From assembly GCA_032622095.1 (NCBI GenBank), contig CP136063.1:143299950-143363949 (forward strand): a stretch of DNA of 64,000 nt, read 5' to 3'. How positions within the stretch are numbered: position 1 is the stretch's first letter; each line of letters starts with the position of its first letter. The position numbers and the translations under genes were made by a program. Source of the stretch: Siphonodentalium dalli (lineage: Eukaryota > Mollusca > Scaphopoda > Gadilida > Siphonodentaliidae). Positions 12,486 through 25,790 of this stretch are shown in pieces. Below the pieces are notes generated by a model. It saw only the letters and a program-made list of their open reading frames with translations, was not told the DNA's origin and ran no database searches.

Positions 12486-12926
12486 CCGCGGGTAGTGTAC
12501 TAGAGTTGCGAACAAAACTAACGTTGGACCCTATATAGAGTTTGACAATTTACTCAAATGTTCACATTGGTGGAACTTAATGGCTATTATATATGCATGG
12601 CTCTTACATGTAATATATCGTAACTACATGTGATTTTCCCAAATTAACTTGCAATATAGTCAGGCCACCAGATTCAGTAGTTGATAAAAATGTGGTTCAC
12701 ATCAATCATATACATCACAATCACGTGCTTCAGTGATAATGTCCACTATTCTACAAATGTAATGTTTATCATGACTACAGTTTCAGGATTTCGTTGTAAA
12801 ATTGATTGATTGTTTTTTCATCAATTGACAAAATTAATGTTTATTGCCAGGACGAAGTACCGCATAATACGGAGTTGCGTGCTAACACTTCTGCTAGTCA
12901 TATTTATGTAAGTGTCAGTCAAAACT

Positions 12927-14135
12927 TTTAGGACATGGGAATATTTATTTTATTTCGTGCCCCACGAAATAACTAATTCGTGGCCACGCAATAACTAATT
13001 GTGATATACGATCGTCAGTCCCATTGTTGTAATGGAAGCGGATAGAGATGATCTGGCTGTAGTTGTCCACCATCTTGGCATGAGCCACGGCGATTTGAGA
13101 TAAAGGGTGTTGTAGGGTGGCCCGTAAAACAAATTAAGTATCACCCTTTCACCAACCCGGGGCCACCCTACAGCACCAATTCTACCACATCAAACGGTTA
13201 AGGGGCCGAGAAATTGTATAAATAGGTGCCATATTTGAACCATCTGGGGCGGCCATTTTGGATCAGGGATGGTGAAAGCGGGTGAATATTTAGTTTGTCT
13301 CATCAGGGGTCACCCTACAACACACTGTATTCGTCCTAAAATTGGGGGGGGGGGCAATTGCATGGTACCATATATGGACATATATCATTTATCATTTTCG
13401 CTCGATTGGGCTGAAGGTGTGAAAATTTAGGTTGCTTTGTGAGCTACCGTACAACACCCTTTATTTGATCTATATCGGTCAAGTGACCGAGAAATAATGT
13501 GTAACCTATTTGGCCCCTTCTCAGCTGCGACCATTTTGGATCGGGTATGGTTGAAAGGGGTGAATATTTATAAGTTTGTTTTTGGGCCCACCCTACAAAA
13601 CCCCTTATTTGACTTAAATCGGTCAATATATATGCCGAGTGAAATGTCATTCCCATTCGATCCGTTGTGGTAAAAACTAATGAATATTCAGTTTTTCTTG
13701 GAGCCACCTGACCCGAGTTTCCCCGTTCTCTCTGTGCTAGTTTATATCGGACGTTCATATCCCCATAGAGCCCGGGGTCCCACTCCATAAGGCGTTTATA
13801 GTAGCTTCTCTGTTATCGTACGCATAGTTTCTAAAACATCAAGTGTAACCATACCCTAAGACAGTCTAGCCTGACTATGCCACCCCCTCGAATATACAAT
13901 ACAATATTTGTCAAATGTATTGTGTATTAATATGTGTATATTGAAATAAAATATCCTATCCTATCCTATCATATCCAACCGTAAAGGTATCTGGATATAT
14001 GTAAAGGTCAATCAGTTATAATTCGCCACGAAATAGTAATTAGTAGTTCGTTGCCACGAAATAGTAATTTCGTCGACACGAATTAGTATTTCGTGGCCAC
14101 GAAATTAAATAAAAAACAATTTCCCATGTCCTAAA
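12927..14135. mobile_element. TIR element rich in TTTCGTGGCCACGAAA palindromes
   Basis: The ends are inverted repeats: TTTAGGACATGGGA at 12927-12940 and its complement at 14122-14135. Further in, both arms carry units built on the palindrome TTTCGTGGCCACGAAA; an 18-bp perfect copy lies at 14088-14105. Between the arms, 13100-13690 holds degenerate tandem modules of roughly 150-190 bp ('GTAGGGTGGCCC', 'CGGTCAAGTGACCGAGAAAT', 'GTGAATATTTA'). A foreign retrotransposon tail is inserted near 13830-13972. No clear target duplication and no transposase frame were seen. Confidence 0.65.
13830..13975 (+). mobile_element. 3' tail of a non-LTR retrotransposon, (ATCCT)n end
   Basis: AAATAAAATATCCTATCC near 13945 is a polyadenylation-type signal followed by a pentanucleotide microsatellite. 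This is the hallmark of CR1/L2/Jockey-like 3' ends. It is plus-oriented and lies inside the palindrome-rich TIR element. Confidence 0.55.
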
Positions 14136-14249
14136 CCAGCCACCGTAGCTTATGGATCATTCTGTTTTAGTATTAAATTTGGAGAAACCCGACCAGCATC
14201 AATGTAACTACTACAATAACTCATCTATGCCAATGATATGTTGACTTGA

Positions 14250-15960
14250 AACATATTTTATTTGCAAAATATACAAAAGGGAATGGGGCACAAGTTTTTG
14301 CAACTTATGAAGCCCCTCTCCTAATACAATATTTTAACACACATGTGATCAAGATGACGGTACAAACTTATTTACATGGTGAGAAGTTATGGGAGATATA
14401 ATGTGTAGCGCCTTCCAGAGATGATCCAACATGAGATTGCTTCTTATCTGTGAGAAAATTTGTATTTGAAGAATGTCACTATTTTATTAATGTTGGAATG
14501 ATTGACAAGTGCCAATATATTATCTATTCTAAGCACTTTTGTGTTGGTTGTAAAATATAATGGTACACTTGATTCGTTCTCTATTTTGTTATTGTTGTGA
14601 TCTGGAAGGCAATACAGATGATAAATCAGAATGAGATGTTTGAATGGGAGGTTTGTCCACTTGTGAGGTAAAAGTTGAAATTCCGGAAGCAAGTATAGAT
14701 TCGCAAATAAGATAAATATAATCATTAGGGGTCAAAACGCTTAGTCGCTGCAATATATTGCTGTGTGATGGAAAATAGTTTCATATTTTGTTGGGACGAG
14801 AGATAAGGTAATCCACACATGAGTTCTGAAATATGGCTTACTTTGAGATTTACGCTGTCTAGTTTCTCAAAGAGAACTGAGCGCTCACGTTGGTACAATG
14901 GGCACATGAAGAAATAGTGATATGCGTCTTCAGATCTATTTCCACATGAGCATGCGGGGCTGTCAGCGATATAATTATTGAACATATCACATCGGAGTTC
15001 ACTGCAAAAATTACGTATGCGACAATGAAAAATGTTGTATTTCCTGCGTCCAGCATAGAAATGTAGAGGGGGCTGATTGTGGGATCTATATGATACAAGT
15101 TGGTTTTAAAGGTAGAAGATTGATCAGCTTCGGTGATTACTTTGGGAAGCTTATTCCATTCTAACACCATCGCTGGAAAAAAGGACTGTTTGAAGTGTTC
15201 AGTATTGCAATAGTATGAGTAAAATTTACCGGGGCGTCTCCAATTATAATCTGCAACCTCGTGTGATCTGGGGGGAAGTGTATTGGCTAGATAAGAGGGG
15301 GCTAGATTATTGATTATTTTATAGAGTGCCTGCAGTTTATGTAGTTGACGTCGTTTATTGAGTGATGGCCATCCGACCTCCTGTAATACCGTGTTGTCCG
15401 AAGCAGAACGGGTAATACCACTGACTATCCGTCCAGCGTCGACATGAAGCCAGTCAAGCTTCTCTAACATATAATTTGAGGCATTGTCCCAGACGGCGTC
15501 TGAATAATCAAATAAGGGTAAAATATATGTTTTGTAAATAATTTCAATGGTTTTCCGGTTGAGTTGATATTTAATCCGCCGGAGTTGAGACAGACGTGAG
15601 GCAATTCTTTTGACAGACCCTTCAATGTGTGCGTTCCATTTGAGATTTGATTGGAGTTCCAGACCTAAGTGTATATGCTTGTCCACGAAGTTGATTGAAT
15701 TTCCTACGAAATTGAGGTTTGGTTTCACTGTTGAGGGCGCAACTAATGAAAAGGACATGCCAACTGTTTTAGTTGGGTTGAAACTGACCAACCAGTTTTG
15801 GGACCACGCTGTAATTTTGTCTAAATCGCTGTTCATAGTATGTTCAAGTATATTAAGATCAAAGTGACTGTTCGTGAGGCAAGTATCGTCGGCATACATT
15901 CTCGTTATTGATTCAATACCGTCGGCTAAATCATTTATATAGACTAAGAACAAAATGATA
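14250..15960 (-). mobile_element. 5'-truncated non-LTR retrotransposon (CR1/Jockey-like)
   Basis: The element runs on the minus strand from inside the RT palm, where homology begins about 15956, through the RT thumb and C-terminal zinc motif to a 3' UTR. The UTR ends near an AAATAAAAT signal at about 14250-14262. It is truncated at the 5' end in the middle of the RT, as is common after incomplete target-primed reverse transcription. It is flanked by unrelated sequence. Confidence 0.75.
14725..15960 (-). pseudogene. Reverse transcriptase fragment, non-LTR, frameshifted
   Basis: Conceptual translation starts ILFLVYINDLADG, the residues just before the RT catalytic box. It then has MYADDT (about 15882-15899), the polymerase YxDD motif. 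The thumb follows, with FNPTKT, LGLELQSNLKWNAHI and IIYKTYILPLFDYSDAVWDN. After LEWNKLP the frame shifts at about 15065-15072, in a run of C (plus-strand G). The next frame carries CRIRNFCSELRCDMFNNYI and a CxC...EDAYHYF..CPLY zinc-type motif typical of the C-terminus of these elements. The fingers and endonuclease are missing. It is a dead copy: truncation plus frameshift. The exact clade is not resolved from sequence alone. Confidence 0.85.
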
Positions 15961-16016
15961 TGTTTAGCCATACATGTGGATAGGGTGGTATTGTTAAAAA
16001 ATGTTATCATGTCCAT

Positions 16017-16504
16017 ATGTATTGCTAAATATTGCTGGGCATATATAGATGGTTGTTCTATAATTCCTGGTCGGGGTTTATCGAAATTGGGAGTTTAAAT
16101 TATGTTCATCTGATGATAAAGAAAACACGTTCTCTGTCTACTCGATACATCCCCCGGCACACATGTTTCACATACTAAATTAACACCTTAGTCAACATAA
16201 CAAATCGCTCCCTCAAATCCTTTGCCACAAGAATACAAATAAAAAGAATAAAATATATATGTGTGTATTATGTGCTTGGTCTTATATATAGTACAACACA
16301 ATAAGATGCAAGTGACACAGTGCGGGGACAATACTGTGTCGAAGAACATAGTTGAGGGGACCCTTCTATCATCCCTCATAATGTATCATGACTCCATCTG
16401 TTGTGAACAAACCATCGACTTAGGCTTAATGGATCGTTCTCCCCAATAATATACTTGGCTTTGATCCGATCAACATTCTGGGCCGTGGTATTTTCCCGTA
16501 AATT
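16017..16504. other. No gene seen
   Basis: AT-rich DNA without recognisable coding or repeat structure. Confidence 0.4.
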
Positions 16505-17035
16505 AGACAGTGTCTATAGTCGGATGGTATTGGTTATGTTCAAATGGTGACACATATATGAAACTGGACATGTTAGTGCCCCATGGGCCATTGATCATTA
16601 TAAGATCGAGAAACTTAGTCTAGGAAATTACCGGGAATTCACTGGAAATTGTAATTGTAGCTGACAGGGTCGTAATTCAACGTTAGCATTTCCGATGCAG
16701 TTAATACCCAAATGTGAAATTTGAGATATACATGGCCGTCAAAGTGAACCATATGTCTTATTTAAGGTTAGCAACGGTTGCTAATCAAATGCCACAATGG
16801 TGTACTAATCATTCATTGGTATTGCCTTAATTTAGTCAGTGTCTAATCACATGGTGATGGTTTTGTTCAAAGTTGGGCACATGTATGTCTAAAACAATAC
16901 AGCCATGCTCTTCATAGGCCACTTATCATTATAAGATCAGGAGACTTTGCCACCGGTCCCGATAGCTCCTTAGTAACGGTTACTAAGCCCCTACTGGGAA
17001 TTTGCAGGAAAATGCAACTATGGTTGACATGCCTA
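16505..17035 (+). repeat. Diverged tandem duplication, period about 335 bp
   Basis: The stretch with AGTGTCTA, GTTCAAA, a CC...GGCCA pair and ATCATTATAAGATC...GAAACT recurs about 335 bp later (16505-16690 versus about 16836-17030). The two copies are clearly diverged. The same-sense arrangement suggests an old tandem duplication inside a repeat. Confidence 0.5.
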
Positions 17036-17714
17036 TCTATTTTACACATTAAGCTCTACATTAGTGGAAATTCGAATTTACTTGATTTTCACAGCTATAC
17101 ACGAAGCGTGGAAATTAACTGTGGTCAGAATGTTGATGGTGAATGTTGGGTTTCAGTCGCTGTACTGAAGTTGGCCAAATGTAACTGATGTGGGAAGTGC
17201 GAAAGCAAAGCCTATACCGCTACAGTAAAGATCTCAGCTGCACCGAAATGTCCATTTATCAGTAGCACAAATCCTGCGAAAACACAGATTCTCTCAGTGC
17301 ATGTGGGATAGACTCCGATGACAACGATTGAGTTAATGACAACGAACAACTACCAGCTATATACCTGTTTATTTGTGACACTACATCCCGTTATGATCAA
17401 CGATGTGGTTTTAAAAACTAGTCAGTTGACAACAAGACAGGCAAGTATAAAATAAAACAATAATATAATATGTAATCACATCGTGAACAGTCTTGTTGTG
17501 AATATTTTCGTTTGATTCAATTATCGAAATTACAAAACCATTCGACACTTACTTTTGCCAATTACTGTATCTTGATGCATAACTATATCATGTATTGCAT
17601 CTATTAAATCAGGGATAGTTACAGTGGGTAACACACGAGTGTTAGTCTACATATATAGTTGCGCACGATTGACAATAAGTGATATTACAATTAACGTATG
17701 AGCATAACACGAAA

Positions 17715-18065
17715 TTCTCCATAGGGTTAAGTGTTAAATTTTGATCGCAACTGTACCCAGCAAGAATCATCTGATCACATCCATCCTTTTAAAAACTACT
17801 TCTGTGTTTCATACTTAGTATTTTTTTAGAAATATCAGTACGCGCATATCATAATACACAAAATGGCGCCATTTATCCAAAGTACTAGAATCCCCATAGG
17901 GCTCAGTGTTAAATTTTGATCACAACTGTAGCCAAAACGAATTAACCGATCACATCAAAAATACATGTAACAGTCATATCTAGTAGTTTTGAGAAGTTTC
18001 AAATCGCACCGATCACCATACGTCAGATGGCACCATCTATCGTTTTCTGTAAATACGAGACGCTC
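17715..18065 (+). repeat. Diverged tandem duplication, period about 175 bp
   Basis: CCATAGGG.T.AGTGTTAAATTTTGATC followed by CAACTGTA.CCA...AAT..TGATCACATC occurs at about 17719 and again at about 17893. The remaining downstream parts also correspond. Confidence 0.6.
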
Positions 18066-18139
18066 TCTAAATTATGTTGACCCCGATTTAGGCCGACCCG
18101 CCAAAATTCAAGAATGGAAACAAGTGAATCATGAAAACA

Positions 18140-19325
18140 CACCTACTAGGCATACATAATCCGTTTTCAGATCGCTTTTAACAAACCAAAAATGCAAAAT
18201 GACATAAGGAATCCGACTATTGTTTGAAATTGGTGGCTAATAGCAACTTAATTTAAAATAAATTTTAATACCTAACCATTTGAACATGATAATATGTCCT
18301 ACTTTGGATCTTATTCCTTCCAAATATCGTCAAAATGTGAATTCCTAAATATGCTATTAAATTTTATCAAAAATCGATTTTTTGACTCGAGCCAAGTGTT
18401 AGCCAGAAAATAGCTGAATTTAATGAAGAAAATGTGCAACAATTTTAAATATATAGATTTCCATATAATTACAACAACAAAAAGTGCATATATACAAGAT
18501 GGCGGCTAAAATGGTTGCCAAGCTAGAGAAATCATTCAAATCTGTCATATTTTCTTTTATATCCCTCCTAATGTGCGATTTAGTGAATACAGGTGAATAT
18601 ATTTGCTGGCGAAAGAAAATGGAGTTATGAAACAATATGAATATTTTGTGAACAATGGCTGTTTACACCCAAGATTTCAAGAGAATGAAATCACGAAAAT
18701 GAGAAAAAATCATCAAAATGGCAATCATGAACAATTTCAGACTTGGCATTGAGTCTGGGAGGAAAATTTAGGTAGTAAAATGATTGTTTCGCCATCAATG
18801 ATTCATTGCATCAAACTTCCTCTTGTCTGTGAAATTTGGAGCTCAAAATCTAAGATGACTCCAAAAACGGCGACCGAAATGCTGGTAATTAATGATTTTT
18901 CACACTCGCCTCTTAAATTAATCACAGCGGTTTGAAATCTGTAGGTAATAGCAACCTTATTTTCCAATAAATTATGATATCTAATCATTCGGCAACCATG
19001 ACATGTTACATTGACATACATTTAAGCATATGCATCTAAATTCTAGATGGTGACTGAGATGGTTACCAAAATGGAGAAATCATCCAAATTTGCTAGTGTG
19101 GGCTTCAGTGACTACTGGTAAACAAATTTGTTCCCTGTTGGCAAAAGACCCAGGAATGCTGATACAATATGAATAGTTTGCGAACAGTAGCTGTTACCCG
19201 AGATTTCATGAGAGTGGAAACATAGAAACCACGAAAATTAGATAAATTCATCTGATGCCGACCTATTTAGAAAATCCAAATCTGAATATATGCTGGTTAC
19301 ACCATCATTATAGGTACATCAGAAA
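18140..19325 (+). mobile_element. Repeat family 'M' copy 2
   Basis: This region carries AAGATGGCGGCTAAAATGG near 18498, the module GTTTGAAAT..GTGGCTAATAG near 18222, and a second, diverged iteration of the same modules from about 18840 (ACGGCGACCGAAATG, then GTTTGAAATCTGTAGGTAA). It aligns by eye, reverse-complemented, with 22180-23330. Its downstream part repeats its upstream part at roughly 700-bp spacing. No coding capacity was recognised. Confidence 0.65.
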
Positions 19326-22175
19326 TTGCCTAATCGTGTGACTAGACAGTAGACTGTAGAAAAATTCCTTACTCAACAATAATGCTGTCGGTATTGAGCA
19401 ATACTTTACTTACGTCATCTTGATATCGTCCCCCTTATGGGGTTTGGATAAGAATCGTTCAATTGATTCCTGTATTGCTCATGTAATGCCATCATAGCAA
19501 ATCAATTATACCGAAATTCAGCCGGACACGGAAATTAACTGAATGGACATCGAACAACACAGTACCCCAAAACACTAGCGGAATATAATGCGCTGACATT
19601 GCAGACAGCTTCCATGTTAACATGCTTTATTTATTAGTGTATAAAGTCCAAATATAAGAATAGGAGCTAATATTTGTGGGATTCGTCGTTGATATTAATA
19701 TACATGTACGAAAACACATGGTACACTTTTGTGAAACTGAGAAAAATTAAAATTGCTCGTCCTTGAATAACATCTAGTTCAAATCCAATGCACCGCGTGA
19801 GTGCATCAGGGGATTATACCACAATAATAGCTTTGTCGCAGACTACCAAACGAGAGCCTTCAGATGTGCGCTGTATGTGTCTTCGGCAAAGAAGAATGCG
19901 TTGGTGGGTTTCTACCAGACATCTGCTTATTCCATGCGAACAAGAGCCACTAGAGATAACTTATGTTCAGGTTCGTACCAAAACAGAAACTGTTGTTGAG
20001 CACCGAAAAGCTCATCGGTCAACTGACTCCACACCCAATATATTCAAAAGCGTGGCTGATTTTGATCGATAGAGATAGGGTAGGAAGATAGCCTGATCTA
20101 ATGAGTACCATTGGTATATTTTACTTCCACAGAGGAGATAGTACTCTAGACATCACGTATACTGCAAGTTCGTTCCGTGTATGATCCCCATCTGCCTGTG
20201 CAGAACTTATGCAGACATCAAGTTTATATTAGTGTATACACTCATATTATATGTGTCGCATGTGTTATCGATGTTCTTCCATACTTGCGTTATACGGTCT
20301 CATCAAAATGTCACACAAGAAACATGTTGACACCAATTTTTTTTAAATGCCTGCACTTCTGTAATTTTATCGACTATCGGCAACATTCCAGATAAAACTG
20401 ATAGGATATATATTCCCGCACAGTTCGATTTTGGCTCTAGAAGCGACTGAACTCACCGACATGTTGAGATACAATGTATTGTTGTGGAAAGTTTGTAGTA
20501 CTCCTTCCAGGAGTTTTATAGAGGAACATGTGCTATCACACTGCAATGAATTGAGGTCTGCCGAAAACACAGGTGTTAAACGTTGAAAAGCTTATACTTT
20601 CCTGAGTTGAAGTCAATTTCAGCTATGGACGTTTCAAATAGCTAACAATAGCTAACACTTACAATCTTCTCTCAATTCAAGCATAACTTGTTGTTTATTA
20701 CTTCCACCCTTTTCGGCTTGTAATTGGCCTTCTTGTCGGATCCGAATAGTATGGTTGTACGGTTTGTCAGCAAATTATATAAACTGCATGTGTTCGATGG
20801 ACTATTAAAGGATTTCATACGAGATTGCGGGGTATCTGTGATTCTAAGATCTTTACTTTCTGTGAACAAACAGTTGCTGTATAGTGCTATTGAAAGTCCC
20901 CATGATGACGTTTTGCAAGAAATCTTAATAAACGTTCCATCAAATAGTCTTGATTACCCGCCACTGTATCCAGTTGCTTCGATGCCCCATCATATGGCAT
21001 GGACCAAATATGAGATTCTGGTGTTTCGGTGAGGTATTTCATTACTACATATCCAGCCATTAGGCATTTTGCTTTTCACGATATTTGTTCTCTGAAAACC
21101 AGGAAGAAGTTGAGGAGCCGTTATTGTCACTTGCTGCACTCGGCGTGGAGAATGACAAACCTTAGGTTATTTTTGCCTGATACTGATGTGTTTGTTATAT
21201 TCTAAAATAAACTAACTCGGTTACGTGCATAGTTCTCTTAGACTACAGGCTGCAGACTACATCGAAGTGAATCTGCAATGTATCAGCTATGAAGTCGGCG
21301 GCCATATTGATATTTATTTCATAAATCTGTATTATGGAATCTTCATGCCACAACTGAAGCAAACATGCTATAACATATCTACGATATGCAGTCGGAGAGT
21401 GTTCTGGAGAGCTCTGCTGTTAGTCTGTTGGATTTGTTTATAATTCAACTGTAGTTGCTGGGGCGAGTTGGTTGTAGATAGGCGACCATCACCGCGACCA
21501 TCTATTTGACGAAGTAACAAGAGTGGTACATGTGCTGACTCACGTCTTGAGGAGTGTGACAATGTCTCAACTATTCAAACTATTTGGGTGACGAAACACA
21601 CAGATATGCCAAAACAAGAACTAAAACAATGCCATCTACCTTTAATGTATCTTATACAACACTGTCCCATAATTAGATATGAAATAAGGTTCTAGTGCTT
21701 TACACTGACATATGTATTTCTGGTATTTCTAAGTTGAGCAATTATATTTCCCGGTGGCAGTATGATAGAAATACAGACTTCGACTTCTATGCAGTCAAGT
21801 TGTGATATTGCTCCTGTATATTCTAAATGTTTGTGGCTGGGCGAATCCATCGCGACCAACTGTTCACCAAGAGTAGGCAACGAATAAAGCAGATCTGACC
21901 CAAATGAAATAATATAGCCGTAATATTGAATTTCTCTCTGTATTATGACTGCAGGGACTCTTTTGCATTCGAGTACTCATTATGCCTTTATAACGATTCA
22001 GTCAGCATATATACGGTTTGACTTCCTTCCCCAAAACGGGCAGGATAATTTAAAGTATATTTTTCATGTTAGGTTTCTAAGAATCCATTTGGATACATTT
22101 TCGGTTATAAAAAAAACATTTTTGTTCAAACAGAGACACAACATACCTTAACATGATTGTATCTAATTTATTTTG
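19326..22175. other. No convincing gene; one unexplained open frame
   Basis: A plus-strand open frame at 20724-21032 (102 codons, beginning at a TTG with an internal ATG at about 20751) has protein-like composition but matches no family I know. I do not call it a gene. Otherwise this is featureless AT-rich DNA. Confidence 0.35.
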
Positions 22176-22179
22176 GGCG

Positions 22180-23625
22180 AATATATCCGCCTCCTTTGCT
22201 AAATGCCATTTGAGAATATAAACATTTGTCAAATTTTATAATTGTGAGTTTTGGTGGTCATTTTGGCGACCATCTTGGGTCAAAAAGATCAATGTCGAGT
22301 GTACATGAATGACACTAACTATATTTAAAACTGTGTACACTTTTGTTTATTTTATTCTGCCTATGTATGTCCAAGCTTAATCTAGAACATCGAGAAGCAA
22401 TTTTTTGTGAAATTACATAGCGCATTATTTAATTTGTAATTTTCAGAGTATGGACGACAATTAGAGCCAAGTCACAAATAATTTGTTTTAAATGTCATAA
22501 CTGATCAAAGAAAAGATAAGTTCTGCTTGCCACAGTTTACAAATAACCGAAAATGATGTCAGGGGCATGTGTGCCAATTCAAACAATTTCTATATTTCGG
22601 TCGCCATTTTGACAGCCATCTTGGGTTTTTAAAATTAATTTTGTTCTTTCAAAAGGAAGCTTGGTGCAATTTCATCATTGATGTAGAAATATTTTACCTT
22701 TTCTGTATTAAATTTTCTTCCACAATCAGTGCCCATTCTGAAATTGTTTGTGGCTGCCAAGATGATGATATGATCTAATTTTCGTGGTATCATTCTGCTG
22801 AATTCTCGGGTATAAACAGCTATGGTTCCCCAACTTTACAAAGTATACATCAAGTCCATGGTCTTCCGCGAACAGGGAGCATTTATGTTCACATATACTC
22901 ACTTTTCCCCAACACATGAGTGATATCAATGAAAATTTGACAGATTGGGTTGATTTCTCCAATTTGGCAGCCATCTTGGCCGCCATCTTAAACGAATATG
23001 CATTATTTTCAGTGTAATTATATGGCAATTCACATATTTAAAACACTGTTACATTATCTTCATCAAATTCAGTTATGTTCTGTTTAACACTTGACTAGAA
23101 TCACATAATTGAATTTTGGTTAACTTTCATTGCACATTTTTGAATTCACATTTTAAAGACAGTTGGCAGGAATAAGATCCGAAGTATGATCTTTTATGTT
23201 GTGAAAATGGTTGGATACTAGCATTTATTCAAAATTAGGTCGCTATTAGCTACTAATTTCAAACATCAGTGAATGGTTCAAGAGGAAAGTGTGAAAAATC
23301 ATCAATGTTCGAATTTCGGTCGCCATTTTGGCGGCCAACTTAGTTTATGGTGGCCACATTTTCGGTCAAGTGGAATTATTGTGTATTAGTTTCACAGCAG
23401 TGGTAAGATATTCAATTTTTTATCATAAATTCACTAGTAACTATTAATTAAACTGACTTAGTGCATACCCTGAAATTTTGGGTGGCGGCCATCTTGATGA
23501 CGTCATAAATCCACCCAGTCGCGACCCCAGGTGCTTGAGATATCAAGAAACGTCATTAGCATAGTCGCTATATTTCTTCACAAAATTCACACAGGAGTAC
23601 ATAAGAGCCTCTACTATTTGTTGAA
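22180..23625 (-). mobile_element. Repeat family 'M' copy 3, inverted relative to copies 1 and 2
   Basis: Read on the minus strand, it begins with AGTAGAGGCTCTTATGT (about 23620). It passes TTTATGACGTCATCAAGATG (about 23500) and CAAAATGGCGACCGAAATTCG (about 23310), then continues with the same modules as 18140-19325, including AAGATGGCGGCCAAGATGGC near 22985 and AAGATGGCTGTCAAAATGGC near 22615. Plus-strand and minus-strand members of one family therefore lie in the same 12.5-kb interval. Confidence 0.65.
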
Positions 23626-24769
23626 CTTATTGCATAGAGAATACCTACAGTTTTTGTTTGAATACCGAACAATCTCATGGGTTCTCGCTGATTGCATCTG
23701 CTCGTGGAAGTTCGATATTTCTCTCCAGACAGGAATGAGATGTTTAAGGTATTCAAACAAAACTGTATAGTGTTCTTTACGTTATAGGCGCTTTATTAAT
23801 ACTCAGTGTTGCTAAATTATGCGACATTTTAACTTGTAATATTACAGCAAATTGAACAATACCCGGAAATTAACATTCAGATGTTTGACCCAAATTTCTG
23901 ACATCGATCAACTGATAGGTAGCAAATCGTTTTCAATGGCAAAGCCATATAACGAAAGCTATAGTTAAATAACGAAATGGTAGCTTCGAAGGGATACACA
24001 AGATGGTCTACGTTACGATAATTTTCCTTTATTTTATAGGCAAACATATAATTATTGAATATTTCCCACCAAAAACAAAATATGAATCCATTTGCACTTG
24101 TCCATTAGCTGTTCGTCTGCATGTCGTCTGATTTTATTACCCCAAGCATGGCGCCAAGTCGATGATAGACGATTCGGTGTGTAGTCTTATAACTGAGTTG
24201 GAGAATCCATTTGGTTTAGAATGGGTTGATGATTATATTGCAAATAAAGTCTCCAATAAGACTGCTGTTGTTGGCAGTATTGCCGGGACTTATCACCACG
24301 TACCTCCTGCCCACCAAAACGATTGTTAACAGCAGTTTTTCTTACATAACATACATCTGTTTTGTAACTTTTGTATCACGCTTATTTCAGTTCCCATTAT
24401 ATATGTGTATTGTATTGCAATGATAACTACAATTTGATTGTACGTGCTATGAAAGTTTTACATTACGACTTCAATCAATTGATAAATGTACATGCACAAT
24501 AAGCTGGTTTGTGGCTGGTTGGTGTTCTGGAAAGGGCATCAATGTAAATGCGCTGTCGAATTATCTAAGACAAGAAATGTAATTCCATTTTATGTATATC
24601 ACGTCAGGTATTTTCCCACTTGGCGAATTTCAGTGAAGTAACTCTTTAAATCTCAAAATATTATTGAGTGGACCATAAGAGGACGAGAATGAGCCAATTT
24701 GTTATAGCTTCGCTAATCAATGGTGCAATTATATCTGACCATCGCAACTTGGTTTTGGAATTTTTCTAA
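23626..24769. other. No gene seen
   Basis: AT-rich sequence without recognised coding, RNA or repeat features. Confidence 0.4.
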
Positions 24770-25790
24770 AAGGAAGAACTTTCTTATAACAATCCGTGAG
24801 AACCCAACGATATTTATCCCACATTCTATTGAGACTATGTTCATAGAAGTAGATGCAAGGCACCCAACATATGTGGTTGGATCCATCTACAGAGCGAATA
24901 CGGCCCACATGCAGATATAGATGTTTACAGATAAAAAATACATGCGTCGTCGAACAATTAAATGGAACGGGGAAAAGGCATATATCATAGGGGAATTCAA
25001 CATCGACTTGCTAACCTTTCAGTCATATACGAAAACCAACGACTTCATTTAAACCATGTTTGAAAATGGATGCTTATCCGTAATTATCAGACCAACACAT
25101 ACATGTATAACTGACCACTCCGAAACACTCATTAATCGCATTGTTTCCGTGACGACTCTGGTGTAATTATGTCTAGGTCATTTTGACCAAACGCTTAATG
25201 TATCGGATAACACTCCAACAATTAAATCAGATGGAAGCACTGTAATTTCACATCCAGATAAAGCAGTTCAAGCATTTAACGATTATTTCGCGAAAATTTG
25301 TCAAAAATAAGTGACGATGTCAGTTGTAATACGGACAAAAACTTTTCCGACTACTTAGCAGATCCGAATATATAAATAAACTTGTTCATGTTCCCATCTG
25401 ATAGCAATGAAATCTTGAAACGATCATTGGGAAAGAACCCACCGATATCGATAACATTTAAAAAATAACGAAACAGACAATATCTAGCGCGCATAATTAT
25501 GTTCAATCTATCGTTCAGATAGTCTTCCCCGATAGGATGAAGATATCGGAAGTAATTCCTCTTTATAAAAGTTAATCTCCTATAAAATGACGAATTATGG
25601 ACCATATATATCAGCTGCTTGTCCGTTTGCTCAAAGCCTATAGAAAAACTCATGCAGAGAAGACCTTCTTCATTTCTCGAAAATCACGAAATCCTACATA
25701 AGCACTAATATGACTTCCCAAAGACGCACCCACGTGCATCATTCACTTCACCCCCAAGATCGTATAGAAGACAATACTAGCGAGCCAACT
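24770..25790 (+). pseudogene. Decayed non-LTR retrotransposon: endonuclease to RT start
   Basis: Several frames together read as the end of an apurinic-type endonuclease domain followed by the start of a reverse transcriptase. First comes IETMFIEVD...YVVGSIYRA. Then IIGEFNIDLL at about 24981-25012, where families usually have GDFN, so Asp is Glu here. Next is a decayed FENG...IIRPTH.C..DHSETLI stretch, a linker with AFNDYFAKI (about 25272), and RT finger motifs MKISEVIPLYKS (about 25540) and NYGPYIS. Stops and frameshifts are scattered throughout (for example about 25050, 25166, 25309 and 25371). It is a dead copy. The palm and 3' end are not recognisable further right. Confidence 0.75.

Noticed and set aside
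20724-21032. 102-codon plus-strand open frame
   Set aside because: Protein-like composition, but the start is a TTG, no family is recognisable, and I see no promoter or splice signals. Frames of this length are expected by chance here.
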